Shown piece after piece: positions 1 through 5,960 of a stretch of DNA of 6,908 nucleotides. How positions within the stretch are numbered: the first letter of the stretch is position 1; each line of letters begins with the position of its first letter. The stretch is taken from contig JAMDCL010000073.1 in NCBI GenBank assembly GCA_023489065.1, positions 1 through 6,908 of the forward strand, in the 5' to 3' direction. This DNA comes from Deltaproteobacteria bacterium (GTDB lineage Bacteria > JAMCPX01). The position numbers were made by a program, and so were the translations under genes. The notes beneath the pieces are model-generated. The model was not told the origin of the DNA, ran no database searches, and saw only the letters and a list, made by a program, of their open reading frames with translations.

Positions 1-968
1 ACCGGGATACCCGTCATCTCCTCGATGATATACTTGCCGGTCAGGCCCGCATGGTAGGATGTACCGCATGCCACAAAATTTATCCGTTTCAGCGTATGCA
101 TGATTTTTCCGTCAATACCGGCCTCTTTGAGGTCTATCTCTTTTTTATCGAACAGCAGCCGGTCCCGCATGGTGTCCGTTATTGCCTGCGGCTGTTCGAA
201 AATTTCTTTTTGCATAAAATGCTTGTATCCGCCTTTTTCCGCCATCGCCGGGCTGATATCGAACTGTTTTGGATTCACGGGCAGCGGGCTGCCGGTGAAA
301 TCAAAAAGCTTTACATCCTCAGCGGTGATAACGGCAATGGTCCCGTCGTTCATAAACAGCATTTTGTTGGTGTACGGCAGGATTGCAGGCATGTCCGAGG
401 CGAATATATTCTCGCTGTTGCCAAACCCCAGCACCAGGGGGCTTGCCTCCCGTACGGCTATGAGCTTGTCCGGGTTCTTTGCGTACAGCACACCGAGGGC
501 GAAGGAGCCCCTCAATTGGTTAACCGAAGCAAGGACCGCTTGTTCGAACAGCTCACCGGACTTGATATGGTCTTCTATAAGATGTGCTATGATCTCGGTA
601 TCGGTTTCCGACTTGAAGTGGTGCCCCCGGTCCTTCAGCATTGCTCTGAGTTCCGTATAGTTTTCTATAATGCCGTTATGGATGACAACAACGTCTCCTG
701 CCCTGTGGGGGTGGGCATTTTCATCTGAGGGTTTACCGTGTGTTGCCCAGCGCGTATGACCGAGACCTATTGTCCCGTTTATCGTTTCATGCCCGACGAC
801 CTCGATAAGATCTTTTATCTTCCCTTTTTTTCTCCGTACGATAAGCCCGTCATCCGTCAGGATAGCGACACCGGAAGAATCGTATCCCCGGTACTCCAGC
901 CTTTTCAGGCCGTCGAGGATAATGGGAAGTGCATGCCTCTTGCCTATGTACCCGACGATGCCGCACAT
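1..968 (-). CDS. glmS: Glutamine--fructose-6-phosphate aminotransferase, 5' part
   Basis: GlmS converts fructose 6-phosphate and glutamine to glucosamine 6-phosphate and glutamate in the cytoplasm, the first committed step towards UDP-GlcNAc. I translated the minus strand from 968 to the left edge and found 322 uninterrupted codons of a family that is usually about 600 residues, so the C-terminal half lies outside the window. Cys2, directly after the initiator Met, is the glutaminase nucleophile exposed by Met removal; this fixes the start. The class II amidotransferase domain shows EYRGYDSSGVA (about 25-35), HTRWATHG (71-78), HNGIIENY (97-104) and GSFALGV (154-160). The first sugar-isomerase (SIS) domain begins with CGTSYHAG (301-308). 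The ATG shares its A with the glmU stop (TAATG), and there is no strong Shine-Dalgarno, so translation is probably coupled to glmU. No glmS ribozyme is possible in that zero-length gap. Nothing looks broken. Confidence 0.97.
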   Translation of the reverse strand, partial: MCGIVGYIGKRHALPIILDGLKRLEYRGYDSSGVAILTDDGLIVRRKKGKIKDLIEVVGHETINGTIGLGHTRWATHGKPSDENAHPHRAGDVVVIHNGIIENYTELRAMLKDRGHHFKSETDTEIIAHLIEDHIKSGELFEQAVLASVNQLRGSFALGVLYAKNPDKLIAVREASPLVLGFGNSENIFASDMPAILPYTNKMLFMNDGTIAVITAEDVKLFDFTGSPLPVNPKQFDISPAMAEKGGYKHFMQKEIFEQPQAITDTMRDRLLFDKKEIDLKEAGIDGKIMHTLKRINFVACGTSYHAGLTGKYIIEEMTGIP

Positions 969-2359
969 TATCTGCCGCCGAGCTTGCTTTTTCTCTTCAT
1001 CGCATACCCCTCAATTGTTCTCTGCTCGGAACGCTCGATGCCGAGAGCGCCCGGGGGTACGTCCTTGGTAATGGCAGATGCGGCCCCGATTATGGCCCCC
1101 CTGCCGACGCGGACCGGAGCAACAAGGGCTGTATCGCTTCCGATAAATGCCTCGTCCTCAATCACGGTTGGGTTTTTCTTGAACCCGTCATAGTTGCAGG
1201 TAATCGTACCGGCGCCAACATTCACCCTGCTGCCTATGGTCGCATCGCCGATATACGAGAGATGGTTTACCTTCGAACCCTTGCCGATGGAGGATTTTTT
1301 GACTTCGACAAAGTTGCCGATGCGGACATTTTCATCGAGGACCGTCTCGGGCCGCAACCGGGCAAAGGGGCCTATTATCGCATCCTTGCCCACGATACTC
1401 TGCTCTATGACACTGTACGGCTTAATTTCTACCCCGTCGTTTATTTTGGAATCTTTTATAATCGTTCCGTTCCAGATAATGCACCGTTTCCCTATTTTTG
1501 TCCCGTTCATGAGAAAACTGTTCGGATACACGATGCTGTCCTTACCGATGACGACATCCTGTTCGATGTAAGTGGTGCCGGGATCGAAGATCGTAACACC
1601 GCTTGCCATAAGCCTGTTCAACTTGCGCTGATTGAGTATGCTCTCGGAGTGCGCCAGTGCCTTCCTGTTGTTGACGCCAAGCACCTGATCCGCATCGTCG
1701 GTATGGTAGTTCATTACCTTTTTTTTCATGGACTGCAGGATGCTGATGATATCGGTGAGATAGTATTCCCCGGTAACCTCGGAGGGCTTGACACGCTCCA
1801 GCGCCTTCAGGAGCAGCTTGCAGGAAGCCAGGTAAATACCCGCGTTTATCTCTTTCACTTTTTTCACCTTATCGTCTGCGTCATTTTCTTCTACGATCTT
1901 GAATTTGCCCGCCTTTTTGATGACCCTCCCGTACCCCTCCGGATTGTCCAGCGTGGAGGTTATAAACCCGAGAGATGCCTTGGATGCCTTGTAGTGTTCA
2001 TAAAAATCCTTGATAAGCACATGTTTTATCAACGGCACATCGCCATTCAGAATCAGAACATCACCCTCGAGTTCAGAGAGTTCCTGAGATGCGGAACGAA
2101 CCGCATCCGCGGTACCAAGCTGTTTGTCCTGGTGGACAAATATGGCGTCTTCATACCTCTTTGCAACATAGTCCATAATGATTTCTTTACCGATGCCAAC
2201 GACAACGATGACCTTGTCGGAAGGCAGATCTATCGCCCTCCTCAGAATGTACTCGATCATCGGCAGTCCGCCGATGGGATGAAAAACTTTCGGAATATCG
2301 GATTTCATACGCTTGCCTTCGCCCGCCGCAAGGATAATGGTATAAAGCTTTGTATCCAT
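968..2359 (-). CDS. glmU: Bifunctional N-acetylglucosamine-1-phosphate uridyltransferase / glucosamine-1-phosphate acetyltransferase
   Basis: GlmU acetylates glucosamine 1-phosphate with acetyl-CoA and then transfers UMP from UTP to give UDP-GlcNAc, the precursor for peptidoglycan and lipopolysaccharide. At 463 residues it is close to the usual 450-460. The N-terminal nucleotidyltransferase domain has LAAGEGKRMKS (10-20) with PKVFH (23-27), NGDVPLI (105-111), GYGRV (142-146), GEYYLTDI (197-204) and GVNNR (228-232). From about residue 255 hexapeptide repeats form the left-handed beta-helix acetyltransferase domain, with ARLRP (333-337), NHLSYIGD (365-372; His366 aligns with the catalytic His), GAGTITCNYDG (382-392) and FIGSDTALVAPV (405-416). 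The motif usually written QLGT(G/A)HA reads QLGTADA (80-86). A good ribosome site, GGGGAGG (about 2367-2373), lies 7 nt before the ATG. The gene starts 15 nt after argF and overlaps the glmS start by one base. It acts immediately downstream of the GlmS pathway. Confidence 0.98.
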   Translation of the reverse strand: MDTKLYTIILAAGEGKRMKSDIPKVFHPIGGLPMIEYILRRAIDLPSDKVIVVVGIGKEIIMDYVAKRYEDAIFVHQDKQLGTADAVRSASQELSELEGDVLILNGDVPLIKHVLIKDFYEHYKASKASLGFITSTLDNPEGYGRVIKKAGKFKIVEENDADDKVKKVKEINAGIYLASCKLLLKALERVKPSEVTGEYYLTDIISILQSMKKKVMNYHTDDADQVLGVNNRKALAHSESILNQRKLNRLMASGVTIFDPGTTYIEQDVVIGKDSIVYPNSFLMNGTKIGKRCIIWNGTIIKDSKINDGVEIKPYSVIEQSIVGKDAIIGPFARLRPETVLDENVRIGNFVEVKKSSIGKGSKVNHLSYIGDATIGSRVNVGAGTITCNYDGFKKNPTVIEDEAFIGSDTALVAPVRVGRGAIIGAASAITKDVPPGALGIERSEQRTIEGYAMKRKSKLGGR

Positions 2360-2374
2360 GGATATCCTCCCCTG

Positions 2375-3280
2375 TTATTTGATTAAGAATTTCAATATTG
2401 CCTTTTGCATGTGGAGTCTGTTCTCCGCCTGATCAAACACGACCGATTGCCTGCCGTCCAGTACTTCGGATGTTATCTCTTCTCCCCGGTGAGCGGGAAG
2501 GCAGTGCATAACGATTGCATCGCGGCCGGCGTGCTGCAGCAATGTGCCGTTAATCTGGAATCCCTCAAATGCCTTCAGCTTTTCCATTCTTACATTCTCC
2601 TGCCCCATGCTGACCCATACGTCGGTATAAACAACGTCCGCATTCCTGACCGCATCAACCGGAGTATTGCACAGCGTTATAGATTCCGGGCTCATTGCCA
2701 TTGCCTTTTTCAACACCGCCTGCGGCGGCTTATGCGATTCCGGTGTTGCAATGTTCAGCTTGATGCCGAGTACGCCTGCAGCCTCAAGCCATGAGTTTAA
2801 AACATTGTTGCCGTCGCCGATATAGGCGTAGGTCAGTTTCTTATAATCACCCTTTTTTTCATACACGGTGAGAAGGTCACTGAGTATCTGGCATGGATGG
2901 GAAAGATCAGAAAGCCCGTTGATGACAGGCACGGATGCCGCATCAGCAAGCTGGATGACATTGTCATGGGCAAAGGTGCGCAGCATGATAGCGTCGACAT
3001 ACCGCGACATAGTGCGTGCCGTGTCCCGGATGGTTTCACCCCGCGAGAGCTGCAGGTCGTTGGAATTGAGGAACAGGGCAGTTCCGCCGAGCTGGTACAT
3101 GCCCACTTCAAACGAGATCCTTGTCCTTGTCGAAGATTTTTCGAAGATCATGGCAAGGGTCTTTCCCTTTAATGGCGGCGAGCGTTTCTTTTCCTTTTTC
3201 AGTTTAACCGCTTCTTTTATCAGTCCGTCAATCTCTGCCTTTCTTAGGTCAAATATACTGATCAAATCTCGTTTCGACAT
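2375..3280 (-). CDS. argF: Ornithine carbamoyltransferase
   Basis: This cytoplasmic enzyme joins ornithine and carbamoyl phosphate to form citrulline, the sixth step of arginine synthesis. The 301-residue length is typical of anabolic OTCases (about 300-335). The carbamoyl-phosphate site shows SSTRTR (49-54) and HPCQ (128-131). The ornithine domain shows GDGNN (155-159), DVWVSMGQE (220-228) and HCLPAHRGEEI (259-269), whose HCLP loop separates OTCases from aspartate carbamoyltransferases. The ATG at 3280 has AGAGG (3286-3290) five bases upstream, and the protein begins at the usual family N-terminus. A 502-bp gap with a terminator-like hairpin divides it from argD, so argF probably has its own promoter (see 3415-3443) and leads an argF-glmU-glmS unit. 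The arginine repressor was not recognised here and the mode of control is open. An alternative assignment as a catabolic OTCase is unlikely given the arg neighbours. Confidence 0.97.
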   Translation of the reverse strand: MSKRDLISIFDLRKAEIDGLIKEAVKLKKEKKRSPPLKGKTLAMIFEKSSTRTRISFEVGMYQLGGTALFLNSNDLQLSRGETIRDTARTMSRYVDAIMLRTFAHDNVIQLADAASVPVINGLSDLSHPCQILSDLLTVYEKKGDYKKLTYAYIGDGNNVLNSWLEAAGVLGIKLNIATPESHKPPQAVLKKAMAMSPESITLCNTPVDAVRNADVVYTDVWVSMGQENVRMEKLKAFEGFQINGTLLQHAGRDAIVMHCLPAHRGEEITSEVLDGRQSVVFDQAENRLHMQKAILKFLIK

Positions 3281-3302
3281 ACCATCCTCTTCTCTTTATT
3301 TT

Positions 3303-3403
3303 ATCCCGTTGAAAAGTTGAGCCCTGCAGGCACAAACTATTTTGATAAATAAAACGCCTTATCAAAAGGGCATTATTTATCACCGCATCCTTTCTAACGG
3401 GAT
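3303..3403 (-). promoter_or_regulatory. argF leader with nested, competing inverted repeats
   Basis: Between the candidate argF promoter and the argF ribosome site are three inverted repeats with perfect arms. ATCCCGTT (3303-3310) pairs with AACGGGAT (3396-3403). TTTTGATAA (3340-3348) pairs with TTATCAAAA (3359-3367). TGATAAATAA (3343-3352) pairs with TTATTTATCA (3373-3382). The last two share 3343-3348, so only one can form at a time. The arms could be alternative RNA hairpins of an attenuator or overlapping DNA operator sites; the sequence cannot tell which. Another copy of TTTGATAA lies on the minus strand upstream, at about 3437-3444. I see no arginine-rich leader peptide and no riboswitch class I recognise. 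Confidence 0.4.
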
Positions 3404-3414
3404 TTATCCGGATC

Positions 3415-3443
3415 ACAGTATCATGCCTGACTGATTTTATCAA
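3415..3443 (-). promoter_or_regulatory. Candidate sigma-70 promoter for argF-glmU-glmS
   Basis: On the minus strand TTGATA (3438-3443; one mismatch to TTGACA) is followed after 17 bases by TACTGT (3415-3420). The second hexamer matches TATAAT at only three positions, though these include the first TA and the final T. It would start RNA near 3408 and give a leader of roughly 125 nt before argF. The placement is sensible, but the -10 match is weak. Confidence 0.3.
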
Positions 3444-3560
3444 ATGGACACGGAAAGTGCTTCTGAAAAATAAATGAGGAAACCCGCAAAATGCGTTTAA
3501 AAAATAAGGAAGTTTATGCAATGAGTGATGGGGTACCCACCCGGCTGGGAAGGGTGCGGA

Positions 3561-3591
3561 TGAGGTCTCATGAAGACGTCCATAGACCTCA
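3561..3591. repeat. Inverted repeat, 8-bp arms
   Basis: TGAGGTCT (3561-3568) and AGACCTCA (3584-3591) are perfect complements around a 15-nt loop that itself contains the palindrome GACGTC (3575-3580). It lies inside the larger inverted-repeat-bounded unit. Confidence 0.7.
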
Positions 3592-3597
3592 CCTTAA

Positions 3598-3618
3598 TCC
3601 TCTCCTAAGAGGAGAGGA
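3598..3618. repeat. Tight hairpin, 9-bp arms and 3-nt loop
   Basis: TCCTCTCCT (3598-3606) pairs perfectly with AGGAGAGGA (3610-3618) around AAG. The context, CTCACC-TTAATCC-TCTCC followed by a purine tract, resembles a widespread family of bacterial intergenic palindromes of the CCCTCACCCTAACCCTCTCCC type; that likeness is from memory. Neither strand has a proper T run after the stem, so it is not called a terminator. Confidence 0.7.
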
Positions 3619-3639
3619 AAAGAAAAGAAGAAAATTCAG

Positions 3640-3682
3640 CCCCCCAAGAATGATTTTCCCTGTCAAGGGGGAATGAGGGGGG
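3640..3682. repeat. C6/G6 inverted repeat with inner stem
   Basis: CCCCCC (3640-3645) pairs with GGGGGG (3677-3682). Inside it, TTCCC (3656-3660) pairs with GGGAA (3669-3673). On the minus strand the hexamer TCATTC also occurs twice within it. The overall look matches G/C-tract intergenic repeats common in environmental bacterial genomes. Confidence 0.55.
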
Positions 3683-3769
3683 TGGATCACGGGAATAAGT
3701 AAATTTCCTTATTGCATTTTTCGGGTAACTGTAATGAGCGATGGGATGAAAGAATCGCGGAATTGAGTG

Positions 3770-3811
3770 AAAAAGGCTGTCGCTATTGCAGAGCCGAAGC
3801 AACAGCCTTTT
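3770..3811 (-). terminator. Candidate intrinsic terminator overlapping the argD stop
   Basis: Read on the minus strand, AAAAGGCTGT (3811-3802) pairs perfectly with ACAGCCTTTT (3780-3771), and the T run extends to five (3774-3770). TTGC and GCAA inside the 21-nt loop can add a short upper stem. The 5' arm encodes Lys-Ala-Val near the ArgD C-terminus, and the TAG stop lies in the loop. The T tract is short, so termination may be partial. Confidence 0.5.
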
Positions 3812-4988
3812 CGAACAGTTCCAGGCCCTTTTTCAGCTCCTGCCGGGTAATGATAAGCGGCGGCAGAAACCTGACGATAGTTCCGTTGGTCACATTGACG
3901 ATAAGACCCGATTTCAGGCATGCATCAAAAACCTTTGCCGCATGGTCGGGATTATAAAACTCCGTGCCCAGGGCAAGCCCCATTCCCCGGATGTCTTTTA
4001 TGGTATCCGGATATTTTTTCTTTATCTCCCGCAGTTGTTTTAATGCGGCGGCGCCGAGGTCTTTGGCATTGCCGGACAGCCTGTGCTTCATTATATAATT
4101 TATCGAAGCAATCCCGGCCGCTGCGGCAAGGGGCGAACCCCCGAACGTTGTGCCGTGGGTACCATAATCGAAATATTTGGATACCGCTTTTGTTGCGAGC
4201 ATTGCCCCCATGGGTACGCCCCCTGCAATGGATTTCGCAATGGTGACCATGTCCGGCTTTATTCCATAATTTTCGTAAGCGAACAGCCTGCCCGTCCTTC
4301 CAAGTCCCACCTGCACCTCATCCATAATCAAAAGGATGTCCTTTTTCTTTGTCTGCTCCCGGACAAAACCCATATACTCCTTTGTTGCGGGATAAATGCC
4401 GCCTTCACCCTGAACGGGCTCAAGGATCACCGCGCACACGTCATCCCCCAGTGCTGCATGCATGTCGTCGATATCATTAAAGCCCACGTACCTGAAGCCC
4501 GGCACCATGGGCTCAAACCCAATCTGATATTTCTTTTGTCCCGTCGCGGAGAGTGTGCCGTACGTCCTGCCATGAAAAGAGTTGTTCGCACTGATCACGA
4601 CATACCTGCCCCGGCCGTACTTTTTGTATGAATAGAGCCGCGAAAGCTTGAGTGCGCCCTCGTTTGCCTCTGCACCGCTGTTGCAGAAAAATACTTGATC
4701 CGCAAAAGAATTTTTTGTAATCAACCGGGCGAGTTCCGCCTGGGGAGCAGTGTAAAAATCATTTGTTACCAGGATAAGCTTTTTTGCCTGTGCCGAGATT
4801 GCCTTTATGACATCGGGGTTGGAGTAACCGATGTTTGCGGCCCCCCGCGCACCGAGAAAGTCCATGTACCGTTTCCCGCTGTCGTCCCACAGGTATATCC
4901 CTTTGCCTCTCGTTATGACAAGGGGTATCCTCTTGTAGGTGTGCATAATAAAATCATCAGCCATTTTTATGATATCGTCTTTTCTCAT
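3783..4988 (-). CDS. argD: Acetylornithine aminotransferase
   Basis: ArgD is a PLP-dependent class III aminotransferase that interconverts N-acetylglutamate 5-semialdehyde and N-acetylornithine using glutamate; many members also serve the succinyldiaminopimelate step of lysine synthesis. The 401-residue length is normal. Key sites are NSGAEANE (103-110), FHGRT (138-142), PVQGEGG (191-197), DEVQVGLGRTG (223-233; Asp223 contacts the PLP ring), AKSIAGGVPMGA (251-262; Lys252 forms the Schiff base), GTTFGGSP (279-286) and FLPPL (374-378). The stretch at 44-58, usually of the type AGIAVNxLGHxHP, reads LGARGAANIGYSNPD: same length but poorly conserved. The ATG at 4988 is preceded by GAGG (4998-5001) nine bases upstream. 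It lies 109 nt after argB, across an AT-rich heptad spacer, and ends in a probable terminator. Acetylornithine is the likeliest substrate given the arg context; ornithine or 4-aminobutyrate aminotransferase would be the alternatives by homology alone. Confidence 0.94.
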   Translation of the reverse strand: MRKDDIIKMADDFIMHTYKRIPLVITRGKGIYLWDDSGKRYMDFLGARGAANIGYSNPDVIKAISAQAKKLILVTNDFYTAPQAELARLITKNSFADQVFFCNSGAEANEGALKLSRLYSYKKYGRGRYVVISANNSFHGRTYGTLSATGQKKYQIGFEPMVPGFRYVGFNDIDDMHAALGDDVCAVILEPVQGEGGIYPATKEYMGFVREQTKKKDILLIMDEVQVGLGRTGRLFAYENYGIKPDMVTIAKSIAGGVPMGAMLATKAVSKYFDYGTHGTTFGGSPLAAAAGIASINYIMKHRLSGNAKDLGAAALKQLREIKKKYPDTIKDIRGMGLALGTEFYNPDHAAKVFDACLKSGLIVNVTNGTIVRFLPPLIITRQELKKGLELFEKAVASALQ

Positions 4989-5000
4989 TACCCCTATCCT

Positions 5001-5097
5001 CTTTTATTTTTAATCTTAAATTATGAATATTTAATTTTTAATTTCTTCATATTCCCGAATATTGAATATTTAATTTTGAGTTTTGAATTTCTATTCG
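5001..5097 (-). repeat. AT-rich heptad-periodic spacer between argB and argD
   Basis: Right after the argB stop the minus strand reads in 7-mers: AAATTCA, AAACTCA, AAATTAA, ATATTCA and ATATTCG (5090 down to 5056). More decayed units continue (TTAAAAA, TTAAATA, TTCATAA, TTTAAGA, TTAAAAA) to about 5007. A short palindrome, ATATTC-CC-GAATAT (5049-5062), sits in it. There is no coding potential. It may be a decayed tandem heptamer array, and it may also carry an argD promoter or UP-like element, but no clear -35/-10 pair is visible. Confidence 0.55.
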
Positions 5098-5958
5098 TTA
5101 CGTTATCTCGGTCCCTACACCCTCGGGCGTGAATATCTCCAATAGTACGGCGATCCTTCCATCAATGATATGGCATTTTTTTACGCCATGCTTGAGTGCG
5201 TCCACGGCAAACCTCACCTTGGGGATCATACCGCCCTTTATTACGCCGGAGCTTATGAGCCCTTCAACATCCTGCGATTTAATATCCGGCAGCAATTTGC
5301 CGCTCTTATCGAGAACACCGTCGACATCCGTGAGCATAATGAGTTTTTCGGCTTTCAGGGAAGAGGCGATCTTTGCAGCGGCAACATCCGCATTTACATT
5401 GAACGCACGGCCGTCATCGCCGACAGCGACCGGAGCTATGACCGGTATAAAGTGGTTCAGCTCCAGTGTCCGTATGATCTTCGTATCGGCGCTCACGATA
5501 TCCCCCGTCCTTCCCATGTCGAGTATATCACCGCTCTCCCTGCTCTTCATCTCTACCATTTTGGCTATCAAAAGTTTGCCGTCTTTTCCGCTGATACCGA
5601 CGGCCTTGCCGCCGAGGTGATTGATAAGGCCGACGATCTCCTTGTTGATCTTTCCGACGAGGACCATCTCGACGACATCCATGGTCTTCTCGTCCGTTAC
5701 GCGCAGTCCGTCAATGAACTTGCTTTCCTTGCCCAGTTGTTTGAGCAGGTCGTCTATCTGAGGGCCTCCGCCGTGCACGACCACGGGCTTGAGACCGATG
5801 TACCACATCAGGATAATGTCGCGGGCGAAATTGTTTTTCAACTGTTCGTCGAGCATTGCATGGCCGCCGAATTTGAACACGAACGTCTTTCCGTAAAAGC
5901 TTTTTATGTACGGCAATGCCTCTATGAGAACAGACGCCTTTTGAATATTGTTTTCCAT
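5098..5958 (-). CDS. argB: Acetylglutamate kinase
   Basis: ArgB phosphorylates N-acetylglutamate with ATP to give N-acetylglutamyl 5-phosphate, the second and commonly feedback-controlled step of arginine synthesis. The 286-residue protein is of normal length for the amino-acid kinase family. It shows KFGGHAM (29-35), HGGGPQI (62-68), FIDGLRVTD (81-89), NVNAD (187-191), LTDVDGV (209-215), GGMIPK (242-247) and HIIDGR (263-268). Some 25 residues precede the kinase core, as in arginine-sensitive, N-helix-bearing enzymes. The following segment reads GRI-AVLLEIFTPEGVGTEI, where relatives I recall have GRVEHAVLLEIFT, so two residues including a conserved His seem to be missing. The ATG lies 2 nt after the hslU stop and has no good Shine-Dalgarno nearby, suggesting translational coupling. 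The start agrees with the usual N-terminus. Confidence 0.96.
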   Translation of the reverse strand: MENNIQKASVLIEALPYIKSFYGKTFVFKFGGHAMLDEQLKNNFARDIILMWYIGLKPVVVHGGGPQIDDLLKQLGKESKFIDGLRVTDEKTMDVVEMVLVGKINKEIVGLINHLGGKAVGISGKDGKLLIAKMVEMKSRESGDILDMGRTGDIVSADTKIIRTLELNHFIPVIAPVAVGDDGRAFNVNADVAAAKIASSLKAEKLIMLTDVDGVLDKSGKLLPDIKSQDVEGLISSGVIKGGMIPKVRFAVDALKHGVKKCHIIDGRIAVLLEIFTPEGVGTEIT

Positions 5959-5960
5959 TT

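Larger units (their letters stand above)
3482..3726. repeat. Inverted-repeat-bounded palindromic unit (MITE- or BIME-like), non-coding
   Basis: The ends are long imperfect inverted repeats. ACCCGCAAAATGC (3482-3494) matches the reverse complement of 3714-3726 at 12 of 13 bases. AATAAGGAAGTTTA (3503-3516) matches the reverse complement of 3700-3713 at 13 of 14. The two blocks abut on the right but are split by 8 bases on the left. Between the ends are three compact palindromes (3561-3591, 3598-3618, 3640-3682) and an all-purine run (3607-3634). No convincing gene lies inside, and I see no clear target-site duplication. This fits an old non-autonomous mobile element or a clustered intergenic repeat, but a single copy cannot prove mobility. 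Confidence 0.5.

Noticed and set aside
51..728. Two overlapping plus-strand open frames of 186-225 codons opposite glmS.
   Set aside because: My reverse-strand translation of the whole interval is an uninterrupted GlmS; the plus-strand products have no family resemblance.
929..2386. A 485-codon open frame on the plus strand, antisense to glmU and the start of glmS.
   Set aside because: The minus-strand GlmU has every family motif and full length. The antisense protein shows no recognisable domain, so it is a shadow of the coding strand's codon bias.
3380..3388. A minimal upstream reading frame ATG-CGG-TGA (Met-Arg-stop) in the argF leader, tempting as an arginine sensor.
   Set aside because: AAGG abuts the ATG with no usable spacing, and one arginine codon in a two-codon frame is easily found by chance.
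3281..3782. A CRISPR array, tRNA or other structured RNA gene in the largest gap.
   Set aside because: There are no regularly spaced direct repeats and no tRNA-like cloverleaf; the palindromes fit intergenic repeat units better.
3491..3802. Small open frames of about 60-65 codons in the argD-argF gap, on both strands.
   Set aside because: They run through the palindromes and terminal repeats, have low-complexity products and lack convincing ribosome sites.
4815..4865. A compensated frameshift in argD as the cause of the odd residues 44-58.
   Set aside because: The alternative frames across the G-rich run do not restore the usual motif, and the length is unchanged, so substitution is the simpler reading.
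5021..5075. Possible ArgR (ARG) boxes such as TATGAATATTTAAT upstream of argD.
   Set aside because: Only the left half fits the consensus; the ATTCA half is missing, and the heptad AT-rich background produces such matches by itself.
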